A DNA stretch of 64,000 nt from positions 1-64,000 of the forward strand of contig NZ_AZEQ01000001.1 of the NCBI RefSeq assembly GCF_001436025.1, written 5' to 3'. Origin of the DNA: Limosilactobacillus mucosae DSM 13345 (GTDB taxonomy: Bacteria; Bacillota; Bacilli; Lactobacillales; Lactobacillaceae). Position numbers and translations under genes: made by a program. How positions within the stretch are numbered: position 1 is the stretch's first letter; every line of letters starts with the position of its first letter. Below are positions 7,767 through 16,410 of the stretch, piece by piece. The notes under the pieces are model-generated. The model was not told where the DNA came from, did no database searches, and saw only the letters and a program-made list of their open reading frames with translations.

Positions 7767-9419
7767 ATGATTGCGCAGATACAGCATTTTTTGGTTGACC
7801 AGCAGATTTTTACATTGTTTATCTGTCTGGCGCTCGGTTATGTCCTGGGAAATATCAAACTGTTTGGGACCAATTTTACGCTTGGCTCAACCGTGGGCAC
7901 GCTGGCGGTAGCATTGGTGGTCGGTCAGGCTGGGAGCTTTCCGCGTGATAAGATGTTGGGAACGATCTTTTTTGGCGCCTTCATGTTTTCAATCGGCTAT
8001 CGGATCGGCCCATCTTTTTTGGTCAGTATGAAGCTGTTTGGTGGACGGATGATTGCCGTGAGTCTGTTTTGGCTGTTGGCCGCTTTTCTGACCTCGTGGG
8101 GCTGTTTTGTCCTGTTTCATCTGGGACCAGGCGTGGCTGCCGGAACGATTGCCGGTTCATTGACGCAGTCGGCTACGGTTGCCAGTTCGCTGCAGGCCTT
8201 GGAGAATCTGCCGATCACCAAGACGCTGCGGCTGTCTTATGAAGCTCAGCTGCCGGTTGCCTATGCGCTGACCTATGTCTTTGGCACGCTGGGCGTAATT
8301 ATCTTGCTGCGCGATGTTGCGCCGCGTCTGCTAAAAATCGATGTTCCCAAGCAGGGAGATCGGATGGCCAGAAAATACCACTTTCACGCGCCCGCTCCTG
8401 ATCCGACCTGGCGTCGAACCTACCGGCTGGCTGCTGAGTCGCCGCTGGTTGGCAAAAAGATTCGTGAGATTAATGAGTTCTTTGATTTACGCTTGATTGC
8501 GCTGGCGGCCTTTCATCAGGATCGCATGACCGACAAGCTGGAATATGTTCTGCAGGCAGGTGATCGCCTGACTTTGATTGGCTATGCGCTGCATTTTGAT
8601 GATTTGACGGGAATTACCGGGTTGACGGAGGTTTTAACGCCAACCAATGCCCCGCGCGAACGAAAATTTGTCCTTGGCAAAAACTTTGATCCCAGCACTT
8701 TGGCCAGGATTCGGCAAAATGGGGTCTTTGTAAACATTCATGATCCATTAAGTGGTCAAGAGCATCTGATCAATCAGCTAAAACCAGGCGATGTAATCTC
8801 ATTGACTGGTAATACCAGCAAATCAGCACCATTGCTAAAACAGATTGGACGTTGGCATACCAGTGAACAGGCCATCAACTATACGGTGTTCTCTTTGGGA
8901 ATTGCTGGGGCCTCGCTTTTGGGTCTGGTCGGGATCAAGGTCAATGGCATGCCGCTGCAGCTTGGCAACGGCACGGCAGCCTTGATCATGGGGCTTTTGC
9001 TCAGCAGCTGGATTGATCGGCATCATGAATGTCGCTCGATTCCGGCAACGGTAACTTCTTTTTGGCAGAGCTTTGGCTTGACTGTTTTTGTCGGCAGCGT
9101 TGGTCTGGAGTCGGCTCAAGCTTTTACTGGTGCGATTAAGTCACTGGGGTTTGGGATTCTGCTGATTGGTGCTTTGGTCTCAGTGGCCCCACATCTGTTG
9201 ACCTTGCTGTTTGGCAGGCTTGTACTGCGCGTTGAGCCCTTGGCCTTATTAGGAGCGCTGTGTGGTTCGGGAACCGTAGCAGCCGCAATGAATGATCTGG
9301 CTGAGCAAGCGGGTCTAGAAGGTGGGGCTTACCTTGCTTCTGCATTTACGCCGGCATTTGTTGTTGGTAATATAGGTATTACGTTATTGGGACCTTTGTT
9401 TGTGGCAATTTTGTCATGA
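7767..9419 (+). CDS. aspT: AspT-type aspartate:alanine exchanger family transporter
   Basis: The 551-residue membrane protein has the AAE-transporter plan: an N-terminal block of helices (about 1-190), a cytoplasmic insert with two TrkA-C/RCK-like modules (about 215-365, ESPLVGKKIREIN and later LKPGDVISLTG), and a second helical block with GSVGLESAQAF and CGSGTVAAAMNDLA. In AspT itself it swaps aspartate for alanine, producing a proton-motive force when paired with aspartate decarboxylase. Here the neighbour is an aspartate racemase. ATG 7767 follows an AGAAAGAAG site; an in-frame TTG at 7743 lacks one. Confidence 0.85.
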   Translation: MIAQIQHFLVDQQIFTLFICLALGYVLGNIKLFGTNFTLGSTVGTLAVALVVGQAGSFPRDKMLGTIFFGAFMFSIGYRIGPSFLVSMKLFGGRMIAVSLFWLLAAFLTSWGCFVLFHLGPGVAAGTIAGSLTQSATVASSLQALENLPITKTLRLSYEAQLPVAYALTYVFGTLGVIILLRDVAPRLLKIDVPKQGDRMARKYHFHAPAPDPTWRRTYRLAAESPLVGKKIREINEFFDLRLIALAAFHQDRMTDKLEYVLQAGDRLTLIGYALHFDDLTGITGLTEVLTPTNAPRERKFVLGKNFDPSTLARIRQNGVFVNIHDPLSGQEHLINQLKPGDVISLTGNTSKSAPLLKQIGRWHTSEQAINYTVFSLGIAGASLLGLVGIKVNGMPLQLGNGTAALIMGLLLSSWIDRHHECRSIPATVTSFWQSFGLTVFVGSVGLESAQAFTGAIKSLGFGILLIGALVSVAPHLLTLLFGRLVLRVEPLALLGALCGSGTVAAAMNDLAEQAGLEGGAYLASAFTPAFVVGNIGITLLGPLFVAILS

Positions 9420-9446
9420 TGGTCATTATCAGAAAGGTTGATTTTT

Positions 9447-10163
9447 ATGAAACAGTTCTTTACCGTTTTAGGCGGCATGGGTACGCTGGCAACCGAAAGC
9501 TATTGTCGACTGCTGGATGAGCGTACGCCAACGCACCGCGACCAGGATTATCTTGATTACATCGTTTTGAATCATGCAACGGTTCCCGATCGAACGGAAT
9601 GGATTTTGGATCACCAAAAGCCTGACTATAATCCGCTCTTAATTGAAGATATCCAACAGATTACGCCTCTAAAACCAGAATTTTTTGTCTTGATCTGCAA
9701 TACGGCTCACTATGCTTTCGACCGCTTGCAGGCAGCAACTTCAATTCCGATTCTAAACATGCTGCAGGAAACGGTTAATGAGATCAAAAACATCGCACCA
9801 CATGCCAAGCGAGTTGGAGTATTGGCCACGCGGGGCACGATTGCGTCTGGTCTGTACGATTCTTACATTCAAAATGCCGGCTATGAAGAGGTCAAGCCCA
9901 CGCCAGCAATTTTGGACGCTACAGAAGATCTGATCTACCATGATATTAAAGAAGCTGGTCATTCAGATGGCAAGAAGTTCCATGAATTGGTCCGGACGAT
10001 GATTGAGGATCAAAAGTGCGATGTAGTAATCTTAGGATGTACCGAGCTTTCCTATGCCAACGAAATGAATCCAGAAACGGAATTTCCCGTTGCCGATTCA
10101 CAGTCGATCATTGTCAATCGTTCGTTGGCGCGAGCTTTGGCAATTCGCAACGGTAATCAATAA
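9447..10163 (+). CDS. Aspartate/glutamate racemase family protein
   Basis: The 238-residue enzyme has the two-cysteine active site of cofactor-independent amino-acid racemases: LICNTAHYAFD in the first half and ILGCTELSYA in the second. The N-terminal GGMGTLATE motif and substrate-pocket motifs resemble aspartate racemases (RacD). It would interconvert L- and D-aspartate in the cytoplasm. D-Asp is used in lactobacillar peptidoglycan cross-bridges. It begins 27 nt after aspT and shares its terminator, so the pair is an operon. ATG 9447 is chosen (GAAAGG about 9 nt upstream); TTG 9438 is too close to that site. Confidence 0.88.
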   Translation: MKQFFTVLGGMGTLATESYCRLLDERTPTHRDQDYLDYIVLNHATVPDRTEWILDHQKPDYNPLLIEDIQQITPLKPEFFVLICNTAHYAFDRLQAATSIPILNMLQETVNEIKNIAPHAKRVGVLATRGTIASGLYDSYIQNAGYEEVKPTPAILDATEDLIYHDIKEAGHSDGKKFHELVRTMIEDQKCDVVILGCTELSYANEMNPETEFPVADSQSIIVNRSLARALAIRNGNQ

Positions 10164-10166
10164 GCT

Positions 10167-10205
10167 AAAACGACAGTCCATGCAAAATGGCTGTCGTTTT
10201 ATTTT
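10167..10205 (+). terminator. Terminator of the aspT-racemase operon
   Basis: AAAACGACAG/CTGTCGTTTT arms (10167-10176 and 10191-10200) with an extra CCA/TGG pairing inside and a T-rich tail. Confidence 0.85.
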
Positions 10206-10305
10206 CGTTCCAAGATTTAATGCTAAATTGGTCTAGGCTAACTTATATTCGTGTTAAAATAAAAAAAATAAACCGTGAATGAATGGTCTGAAAAGAGGAA
10301 AAGAT

Positions 10306-11007
10306 ATGGGATCACCGGTATATATTCAAATTCATAATCAATTACGTGAAAATATTGAAAATGGTCATTGGAAGGTTGGACAAAAAATTCCAGCTGAACG
10401 TGAATTGGCAGCTGAATTTGGCGTCAGCCGCATGACGCTGCGCCAGGCTATTCAAACGCTGGTTGATGAAGGGGTCTTGGAACGGCGAGTTGGTTCAGGA
10501 ACCTTTGTCGCCAGCCGGAAGGTCCAAGATAAGATGGCCGGGGTAACCAGCTTTACTGAATTGATGATTGCTGCTGGGAAAAAACCTTCCAGTAAAACGA
10601 TTTCCTATCATTTAACAACGCCTTCGCAAAGTGAAATCGAACGGCTTAAATTAGAACCAGATGAGCGCGTTTTGCGAATGGAGCGCATTCGTTATGGCAA
10701 TGAGATTCCAATCTGTTATGAGGTTGCGACCGTTCCGGCAAAACTGGTGGAAAACTTCAGCAAAACCGAGATCACCTCATCGTTTTACCGCACCTTGGAA
10801 AAAAAGGCCAACCTTTATCCTGGTCATGCCGTGCAATGGGTTTCGGCAATCAGCGCTACTGAAAAGATTGCTGAGTATTTGCGGATTCGGCGTGGTGACG
10901 CGCTGCTGCATTTGATTCAGCTTTCCTATCTGCAGGATGGCCGGCCTTTTGAATATGTCCATACTCAATATGTCGGCAGTCGCTTTGAATTCGTGTTGGA
11001 AAAATAA
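10306..11007 (+). CDS. GntR/HutC family transcriptional regulator
   Basis: The 233-residue DNA-binding protein has an N-terminal winged helix (about residues 1-70: VYIQIHNQLRENIENG, then FGVSRMTLRQAIQTLVDEG and VGSGTFVAS) and a C-terminal UTRA effector domain (about 85-230), the HutC subfamily arrangement. Many HutC members bind sugar-phosphate or amino-acid catabolites. Here the only co-directional neighbours are NAD-salvage genes 11 nt downstream, so the ligand is not evident. ATG 10306 is selected because AGAGGA ends 6 nt upstream; an earlier in-frame ATG at 10279 lacks a site. Confidence 0.9.
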   Translation: MGSPVYIQIHNQLRENIENGHWKVGQKIPAERELAAEFGVSRMTLRQAIQTLVDEGVLERRVGSGTFVASRKVQDKMAGVTSFTELMIAAGKKPSSKTISYHLTTPSQSEIERLKLEPDERVLRMERIRYGNEIPICYEVATVPAKLVENFSKTEITSSFYRTLEKKANLYPGHAVQWVSAISATEKIAEYLRIRRGDALLHLIQLSYLQDGRPFEYVHTQYVGSRFEFVLEK

Positions 11008-11018
11008 AAGGAGTTTAT

Positions 11019-12482
11019 ATGAAGTTTGATTATCCAGATGACAGTATCGCTCTGCATACCGATGCCTACCAGCTGACGATGATGCAGACCTATTGGCAAA
11101 AAGGCATTGCCAATCGTCACGTGGTTTTTGAGGCCTTTTTCCGTAAGATGCCGTTTGGAAATGGCTACGCAGTTTTTGCTGGTTTGAGCCATATCATTCG
11201 CTATCTGAACGCTCTGCATTTTTCAGATTCTGATATTGAATACCTCAAGTCGACGCAGCAGTTTGATCCCGAATTTATTGAATATCTGCGTGGCTTTAGA
11301 TTTAAGGGAACGCTGCGCAGTGCGGTTGAAGGTGATCTGGTATATAGTCATGAACCGATCATTCAAGTTGAGGGCACGCTTTTGGAATGCCAGCTGGTAG
11401 AAACAGCACTGCTCAATATTATTAATTATCAAATCATGATTGCCACCAAGGCTTCTCGAATCAAGTCAATCGTTGGCGATCAGCCAGTGATGGAATTTGG
11501 CTCGCGGCGGGCGCAGGAATTTGACGCGGCAATCTGGGGCACGCGGGCTGCTTATATTGGCGGATTCGATGCTACCAGCAATCTAAGGGCTGGCAAACTG
11601 TTCGGCATCCCGGTATCTGGTACGCATGCTCACGCGCTCGTGCAGGCATACCGCAATGATTATGATGCTTTTAAGGCCTACGCGCAGACCCATCATGACT
11701 GTGTTTTCTTGGTTGATACCTTTGATACGCTTAAAAGCGGGGTTCCTAATGCAATCAAAGTCGCTGATGAGTTTGGGGATGCCATCAATTTCCAGGGTGT
11801 CCGAATTGATTCTGGCGATATGGCCTACCTCTCTAAAAAAGTACGGCAGATGCTGGATGAAGCCGGCTATCCCAACGCCAAGATCTTTGCTTCCAATAAT
11901 CTGGATGAACGAACGATTATGGACCTGCAGCGGCAGGGTGCCAAGATCGACGTTTGGGGAATCGGCACCAAGCTGATTACCAGTTATGATCAGCCAACAT
12001 TGGGAGCAGTCTATAAGATGGTTTCCTTAGAAGATGATCATGGCCAGATGGTTGATACGATCAAACTTTCCAATAATGCCGCCAAGATGTCGACCCCTGG
12101 CAAGCACCAGGTTTGGCGAATCACCGATCGAGGCAGCGAAAAAAGCGAGGGCGATTATGTAACGCTGGCTGATGAAGATCCGCGTCAGCTAGACTCGCTT
12201 TATATGTTCGACCCCAACTATCCGTTCCTGAATAAAACGGTTGAAGACTTCATTGCTCGGCCGCTTTTAAAGGATATTTTCGTCGATGGCCAGCAAGTCT
12301 ACCAAGAGCCAAGCATGAACGAGATTCGGCAGGCTCGCCAGCGGCATCTGGATCGTCTGTGGGAAGAATATAAGCGAAACCTCAATCCAGAAGTATATCC
12401 GGTTGACTTATCGCAAAAGTGCTATGACAATAAGATGAAAATCATCAAAGACGTTAAGGAATACATTAAGCATTTGAACTAG
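11019..12482 (+). CDS. pncB: Nicotinate phosphoribosyltransferase
   Basis: The 487-residue enzyme converts nicotinate, PRPP and ATP to nicotinate mononucleotide, the entry step of NAD salvage. Family motifs are visible: LHTDAYQLTMMQTYW at the N terminus, FEAFFRKMPFGNGYAVFAG, EFGSRRAQ, GGFDATSNLRAGKLFGIPVSGTHAHA with the catalytic His, and VRIDSGDMAYLSKKVR. Length matches the bacterial PncB form. AAGGAG 7 nt before ATG supports the start. It is followed after 25 nt by nadE, and together they recycle niacin to NAD. Confidence 0.96.
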   Translation: MKFDYPDDSIALHTDAYQLTMMQTYWQKGIANRHVVFEAFFRKMPFGNGYAVFAGLSHIIRYLNALHFSDSDIEYLKSTQQFDPEFIEYLRGFRFKGTLRSAVEGDLVYSHEPIIQVEGTLLECQLVETALLNIINYQIMIATKASRIKSIVGDQPVMEFGSRRAQEFDAAIWGTRAAYIGGFDATSNLRAGKLFGIPVSGTHAHALVQAYRNDYDAFKAYAQTHHDCVFLVDTFDTLKSGVPNAIKVADEFGDAINFQGVRIDSGDMAYLSKKVRQMLDEAGYPNAKIFASNNLDERTIMDLQRQGAKIDVWGIGTKLITSYDQPTLGAVYKMVSLEDDHGQMVDTIKLSNNAAKMSTPGKHQVWRITDRGSEKSEGDYVTLADEDPRQLDSLYMFDPNYPFLNKTVEDFIARPLLKDIFVDGQQVYQEPSMNEIRQARQRHLDRLWEEYKRNLNPEVYPVDLSQKCYDNKMKIIKDVKEYIKHLN

Positions 12483-12507
12483 GATCTAGACTAAAGAGGG
12501 AAAGAAT

Positions 12508-13338
12508 ATGCGCAAGCTGCAAGAAGAAATCATTAATACCTTGGCTGTAACGCCATCAATTGATCCGGCAATCGAGGTCAAGCGCCGCATTGAATTTTTA
12601 AAGGACTATCTGAAGAAGACCGGATTAAAAACACTGGTGCTGGGCATCTCCGGTGGTCAGGACTCAAGCTTGGCGGGACGGCTTTCACAGTTGGCAGTTG
12701 AAAGCCTGCGAGCAGAAACTGCAGACGATGCCTATCGTTTTATTGCCGTCCGGCTGCCTTATGGCGAACAAGCCGATGAAGCTGATGCAATGCTTTCGAT
12801 CAATGAATTCATCAAGCCTGATCAGACCATGCGCGTCAATATCAAGCCAGCCGTTGATGCCATGGTTGCTGCGGTTGAACAAAATGGGCTGCAGATCAGC
12901 GACTTTAACAAAGGCAACGTCAAGGCTCGGGAGCGAATGATTGCCCAGTATGCAATTGCCGGTGAGTTCCGCGGGGCAGTCGTTGGTACCGATCATGCCG
13001 CTGAAGCAGTTACTGGCTTTTACACAAAATTTGGCGATGGCGGGGCTGACATCACGCCACTGTCACAGCTGGATAAGCGCCAGGGACGCCAGCTTTTGGA
13101 ATATCTAAAGGCGCCAAGAGTACTTTATGAAAAGACACCGACTGCTGATCTGGAAGAAGATCGGCCAGCCCTGCCTGATGAAAAGGCATTAGGCGTTACT
13201 TATCAAGCAATTGATGACTATCTAGAAGGCAAGCCGGTTTCCGATCAAGCAGCCGCCAAAATTGAGGGCTGGTATCTTAAAACCAAGCACAAGCGTCACC
13301 TGCCAGTCAGTCCATTGGATACCTGGTGGAAAGACTAG
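12508..13338 (+). CDS. nadE: Ammonia-dependent NAD synthetase
   Basis: The 276-residue enzyme amidates nicotinate adenine dinucleotide to NAD using ATP and ammonia. The ATP-pyrophosphatase P-loop SGGQDSS is at residues 48-54, and [26 protein letters not shown] and [17 protein letters not shown] are visible. There is no N-terminal glutaminase domain, so it is the short ammonia-dependent form. AGAGGGAAAG precedes the ATG. It is the second gene of the pncB-nadE operon; nadD is not in the window. Confidence 0.96.
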   Translation: MRKLQEEIINTLAVTPSIDPAIEVKRRIEFLKDYLKKTGLKTLVLGISGGQDSSLAGRLSQLAVESLRAETADDAYRFIAVRLPYGEQADEADAMLSINEFIKPDQTMRVNIKPAVDAMVAAVEQNGLQISDFNKGNVKARERMIAQYAIAGEFRGAVVGTDHAAEAVTGFYTKFGDGGADITPLSQLDKRQGRQLLEYLKAPRVLYEKTPTADLEEDRPALPDEKALGVTYQAIDDYLEGKPVSDQAAAKIEGWYLKTKHKRHLPVSPLDTWWKD

Positions 13339-13344
13339 CCTTAA

Positions 13345-13387
13345 TATAGGGCCCAGGCTCGGCCATTGCCGAACGCTGGGCCCTATA
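13345..13387. terminator. Strong perfect hairpin after nadE
   Basis: Twelve-bp perfect arms TATAGGGCCCAG/CTGGGCCCTATA enclose a further GC-rich stem. No T run follows on either strand, so it may be an atypical terminator or an mRNA-stabilising structure. Confidence 0.5.
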
Positions 13388-13444
13388 ATGGTTAATCGAC
13401 TAATGCAGCACAAAGATTAAAAAAGAAATGAGTTACGGATCGCT

Positions 13445-15607
13445 ATGGAAAAAAATGATCTTAAATTAATGAGCCAGCAGCTGCCAGAATTAAGAGATCG
13501 GCAGATTGAAGCCGCCTTGAGCCTTTTGGAAGAGGGCAATACGATTCCATTCATTGCTCGTTATCGAAAAGAGGCAACCGGCAGCCTGGATGAAGTTCAG
13601 CTGCAGGGAATTCAAGAACAGTGGCATCGGGTAAAGAATCTGCGCGATCGTCAACAGACCGTGATCAAAGCAATCGAGGAACAAGGCAAGCTGACGCCGG
13701 CTTTAAGAATGCAGATTGAAGCGGCTACCGAACTGAATGTTGTTGAAGACCTGTACCTGCCTTATAAGAAAAAACGCCGTACCAAGGCACAGATTGCCCG
13801 TGAACAGGGTCTGAAGCCGCTTGCCAACTGGATCTTTATGGCTAAAGAAAATGATCTGGACGGCAAGGCTGCTGAGTTTATCAGTCAAGACGTTCCTGAC
13901 GTTCAGACAGCCTTGGAGGGGGCCAATGAGATTCTGGCCGAAACGATCAGTGAAAGCAGTACGATTCGCGCTTGGCTGCGCAACTATACTAAGCAGCATG
14001 GCGAACTGATCGCGACGGTTAAAAAAGGCGGTCAGGAACTTGATTCGGAGGGCGTCTATCAGCAATATTATGACTTTTCCGCCCCTTTATCCGCAATGAA
14101 TTCCTATCGTGTCTTAGCCATTAATCGTGGGGAAAAAGCTAAGATCTTAAGCGTCAAGATTCTTGCCGATGAGCAGATCGTCCAAAATTATCTAAATTTC
14201 CGGCTGGTTAAAAAAAGTAGTGCTCAAAACGCTGCTGAGTTTGTCAAAAACGCGGCTGCCGAAGCCTACAAGCGTTTCTTGGGACCAGCAATCGAGCGGG
14301 AATTGCGGCGCGAACTGACTGAGCAGGCCAATGAGCAGGCAATCAAGGTTTTTGGTGAAAACCTCTATCATTTGCTGATGCAGGCGCCAATCAAGGGCAA
14401 GGTGGTTTTGGGATTTGACCCGGCATATCGGACGGGCTGCAAGCTGGCAGTCCTGGATCCAAATGGCAAGCTGCTCAAAGTGGCCGTTATCTACCCACAC
14501 AAGCCGGCACCAGAGAATCAGCGTCAACAGGCGGAAGGACAGCTGCTGCAGCTGATTGAGGACTACCAGGTTGAGATGATTGCAATCGGTAATGGGACGG
14601 CCAGTCGTGAGTCAGAACGTTTTGTGGCTCAGACAATCAAAAAAATCAAGCGTCCCGTTTATTATGTAATCGTTAATGAATCTGGCGCATCAGTCTATTC
14701 AGCCAGTCAGGACGCGCGTGACGAGTTTCCAGAGCTGACGGTAGAAAAGCGCAGTGCCATCAGTATTGGCCGGCGTCTCCAAGATCCATTGGCCGAGCTG
14801 GTAAAGATCAGTCCGGAAGCCATTGGCGTTGGTCAGTATCAGCATGATCTGCCGAAAACGGCGCTGAAAGTTGAACTGGATGCCGTCGTTGAGCGAGCCG
14901 TCAATCGGGTCGGCGTTAATCTCAATACGGCCAGTTATCAGCTGCTGGCACACATTGCTGGGCTGAACGCCACGCTGGCAAAAAATATTGTACGGTATCG
15001 CAATGAAAATGGCCGTTTTACCAGCCGCATGCAGTTAAAATCGGTTCCCCGCCTAGGACCCAAAGCCTTCCAGCAGGCAGTGGGCTTTTTGCGAATCGTG
15101 GATGGCGATGAGCCGCTGGATAACACTGATATTCACCCAGAAAGCTATGCAATTGCTCGTCAGTTGCTGCAGGCAGCCGGCATCGCTAGTGAACTTGGCT
15201 CACCGATGGCTGCCCAGCAGCTGCGGCAGTTGGATATTAAACAGTTCGTCAGTGAAAAAGTCGGCTTGGCAACGCTTAAAGATATTATTGCCTCGCTTTG
15301 CGAACCAGGACGAGATCTGCGTGACTCATTGCCAGCACCGCTTTTGCGTCAAGACGTTTTGACGATTGAGGATCTAAAGCCGGGAATGCAGCTGCAGGGG
15401 ACGGTTCGCAACGTTGTGGATTTCGGTGCCTTTGTTGATGTTGGCATCAAGCATGATGGATTAGTTCACGTCTCGCATCTGACCAGGAATTTTATTAAGG
15501 ATCCGCGTCAAGTCGTAGCAGTTGGCGATATCGTTGACGTCTGGGTGCTGAGCGTAGACTTAAAGCGCCAGCGCGTACAGCTGACGATGGTTCAGCCCAA
15601 TGAGTAA
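13445..15607 (+). CDS. tex: Tex-family RNA-binding transcription accessory protein
   Basis: The 720-residue protein is full-length for Tex. Visible are the N-terminal helical region with NTIPFIARYRKEATGSLDE, a YqgF-like RNase H fold (KGKVVLGFDPAYRTGCKLAVLD, about residues 315-340), helix-hairpin-helix repeats (LNTASYQLLAHIAGL, VPRLGPKAFQQAVGFLRI) and a C-terminal S1 domain (about 645-718, GMQLQGTVRNVVDFGAFVDVG). Tex binds nucleic acid and affects transcription. Its last 8 bases overlap the sprT-like gene (ATGAGTAA), a conserved lactobacillar pairing. Confidence 0.96.
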   Translation: MEKNDLKLMSQQLPELRDRQIEAALSLLEEGNTIPFIARYRKEATGSLDEVQLQGIQEQWHRVKNLRDRQQTVIKAIEEQGKLTPALRMQIEAATELNVVEDLYLPYKKKRRTKAQIAREQGLKPLANWIFMAKENDLDGKAAEFISQDVPDVQTALEGANEILAETISESSTIRAWLRNYTKQHGELIATVKKGGQELDSEGVYQQYYDFSAPLSAMNSYRVLAINRGEKAKILSVKILADEQIVQNYLNFRLVKKSSAQNAAEFVKNAAAEAYKRFLGPAIERELRRELTEQANEQAIKVFGENLYHLLMQAPIKGKVVLGFDPAYRTGCKLAVLDPNGKLLKVAVIYPHKPAPENQRQQAEGQLLQLIEDYQVEMIAIGNGTASRESERFVAQTIKKIKRPVYYVIVNESGASVYSASQDARDEFPELTVEKRSAISIGRRLQDPLAELVKISPEAIGVGQYQHDLPKTALKVELDAVVERAVNRVGVNLNTASYQLLAHIAGLNATLAKNIVRYRNENGRFTSRMQLKSVPRLGPKAFQQAVGFLRIVDGDEPLDNTDIHPESYAIARQLLQAAGIASELGSPMAAQQLRQLDIKQFVSEKVGLATLKDIIASLCEPGRDLRDSLPAPLLRQDVLTIEDLKPGMQLQGTVRNVVDFGAFVDVGIKHDGLVHVSHLTRNFIKDPRQVVAVGDIVDVWVLSVDLKRQRVQLTMVQPNE

Positions 15608-16061
15608 CCAAATGACTGACGAAGAGCTGCAGAGGCTGACTCAGATCTGGTCGCAGCAGGCTTTTCAGCGGCCGTTTAAGCACCAGATCTGGTTTAATCG
15701 CCGCTTGAAGACGACTGGCGGCCGCTATCATTTAAAAGACCATCATATCGATATCAATCCCTTGATGTATGAGAGTTTTGACCTGGCCAATCTGCGCGGC
15801 GTTGTACTGCATGAGCTTTGTCACTATCATCTGCATCTAGCTGGTCATGACTGTCATCATACTTCTGAATTCAAGGCGCTTTTAAAACGCGTGGGTGGTC
15901 TTCGCTATGCTCCAGCAGTTAGGCAAGCCGAGAAGCAATTTAAATGGATCTATCAATGCAGCGGCTGCGGCATTCGAATTGGTCGCATGCGGCGCTTTGA
16001 CGTGCAGCAGTTTGTCTGTCGGCGCTGTGGCGATCATTTTGAACTTTTAACCAAAAAATAG
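15600..16061 (+). CDS. SprT-like zinc metalloprotease-fold protein
   Basis: The 153-residue protein has the zinc-protease motif HELCHYH (His71, Glu72, His75) within an SprT-like domain and a C-terminal zinc ribbon (CSGCG...CRRCG, about residues 118-146). This layout matches SprT/YdcK-type bacterial proteins, whose substrates are not defined. The start overlaps the tex stop by 8 nt, with GAC/GATGG-rich sequence rather than a classical ribosome site upstream, so translation is probably coupled to tex. Confidence 0.88.
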   Translation: MSNQMTDEELQRLTQIWSQQAFQRPFKHQIWFNRRLKTTGGRYHLKDHHIDINPLMYESFDLANLRGVVLHELCHYHLHLAGHDCHHTSEFKALLKRVGGLRYAPAVRQAEKQFKWIYQCSGCGIRIGRMRRFDVQQFVCRRCGDHFELLTKK

Positions 16062-16062
16062 T

Positions 16063-16091
16063 TTGCCAACAAGTAGCATTTCTGGTAGAAT
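16063..16091 (+). promoter_or_regulatory. Promoter of tRNA-Leu
   Basis: TTGCCA (16063-16068) and TAGAAT (16086-16091) have exact 17-bp spacing and begin right at the sprT-like stop codon. Confidence 0.75.
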
Positions 16092-16104
16092 GTTATTTGT
16101 TGAT

Positions 16105-16190
16105 GCGGCAGTGGCGGAATTGGCAGACGCGCAAGATTAAGGATCTTGTGGTCGTTTTAGACCGTGGAGGTTCGAGTCCTCTTTGCCGCA
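16105..16190 (+). tRNA. tRNA-Leu (anticodon TAA)
   Basis: Class II tRNA with acceptor GCGGCAG/TTGCCGC, anticodon arm CAAGA-TTAAGGA-TCTTG, a long variable arm and T arm GGAGG-TTCGAGT-CCTCT. No CCA is encoded. Confidence 0.95.
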
Positions 16191-16198
16191 CTATTATT

Positions 16199-16226
16199 GC
16201 ACTTGGCGTTAGTCAGGTGCTTTTTT
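16199..16226 (+). terminator. Terminator of tRNA-Leu
   Basis: GCACTTG/CAGGTGC hairpin followed by TTTTTT. Confidence 0.8.
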
Positions 16227-16327
16227 ATTGCTTTTAAGTTCGCTCTTGAAAAACAGGAGAGGACTTTTTTTGAGCAGATTTTTAATTATGTCTGCAGTGG
16301 CTTTTCAATTAATTTAGTAAATTTTTT

Positions 16328-16341
16328 AGTGAAATAACACT
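16328..16341. promoter_or_regulatory. Small inverted repeat in the lacL promoter region
   Basis: AGTG-AAATAA-CACT could be an operator half-site pair for a local repressor, but no lac regulator gene is adjacent. Confidence 0.25.
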
Positions 16342-16354
16342 GTTTTATTATCCA

Positions 16355-16368
16355 TGAAAGCGCTATAC
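16355..16368. promoter_or_regulatory. cre (CcpA site) overlapping the lacL -10 box
   Basis: TGAAAGCGCTATAC matches 12 of 14 cre consensus positions. The last bases form the putative -10 TATACT (16364-16369), so CcpA binding would block RNA polymerase. The -35 is weak. Confidence 0.65.
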
Positions 16369-16410
16369 TGAATAGACAGAGAATAATTTGATTTGAGGAG
16401 GCGCTTTTTA

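Noticed and set aside
13345-13387. Insertion-sequence terminal repeat for the GGGCCC palindrome after nadE
   Set aside because: Only one compact hairpin is present with no transposase or flanking duplication; it is better read as a transcript-end structure.
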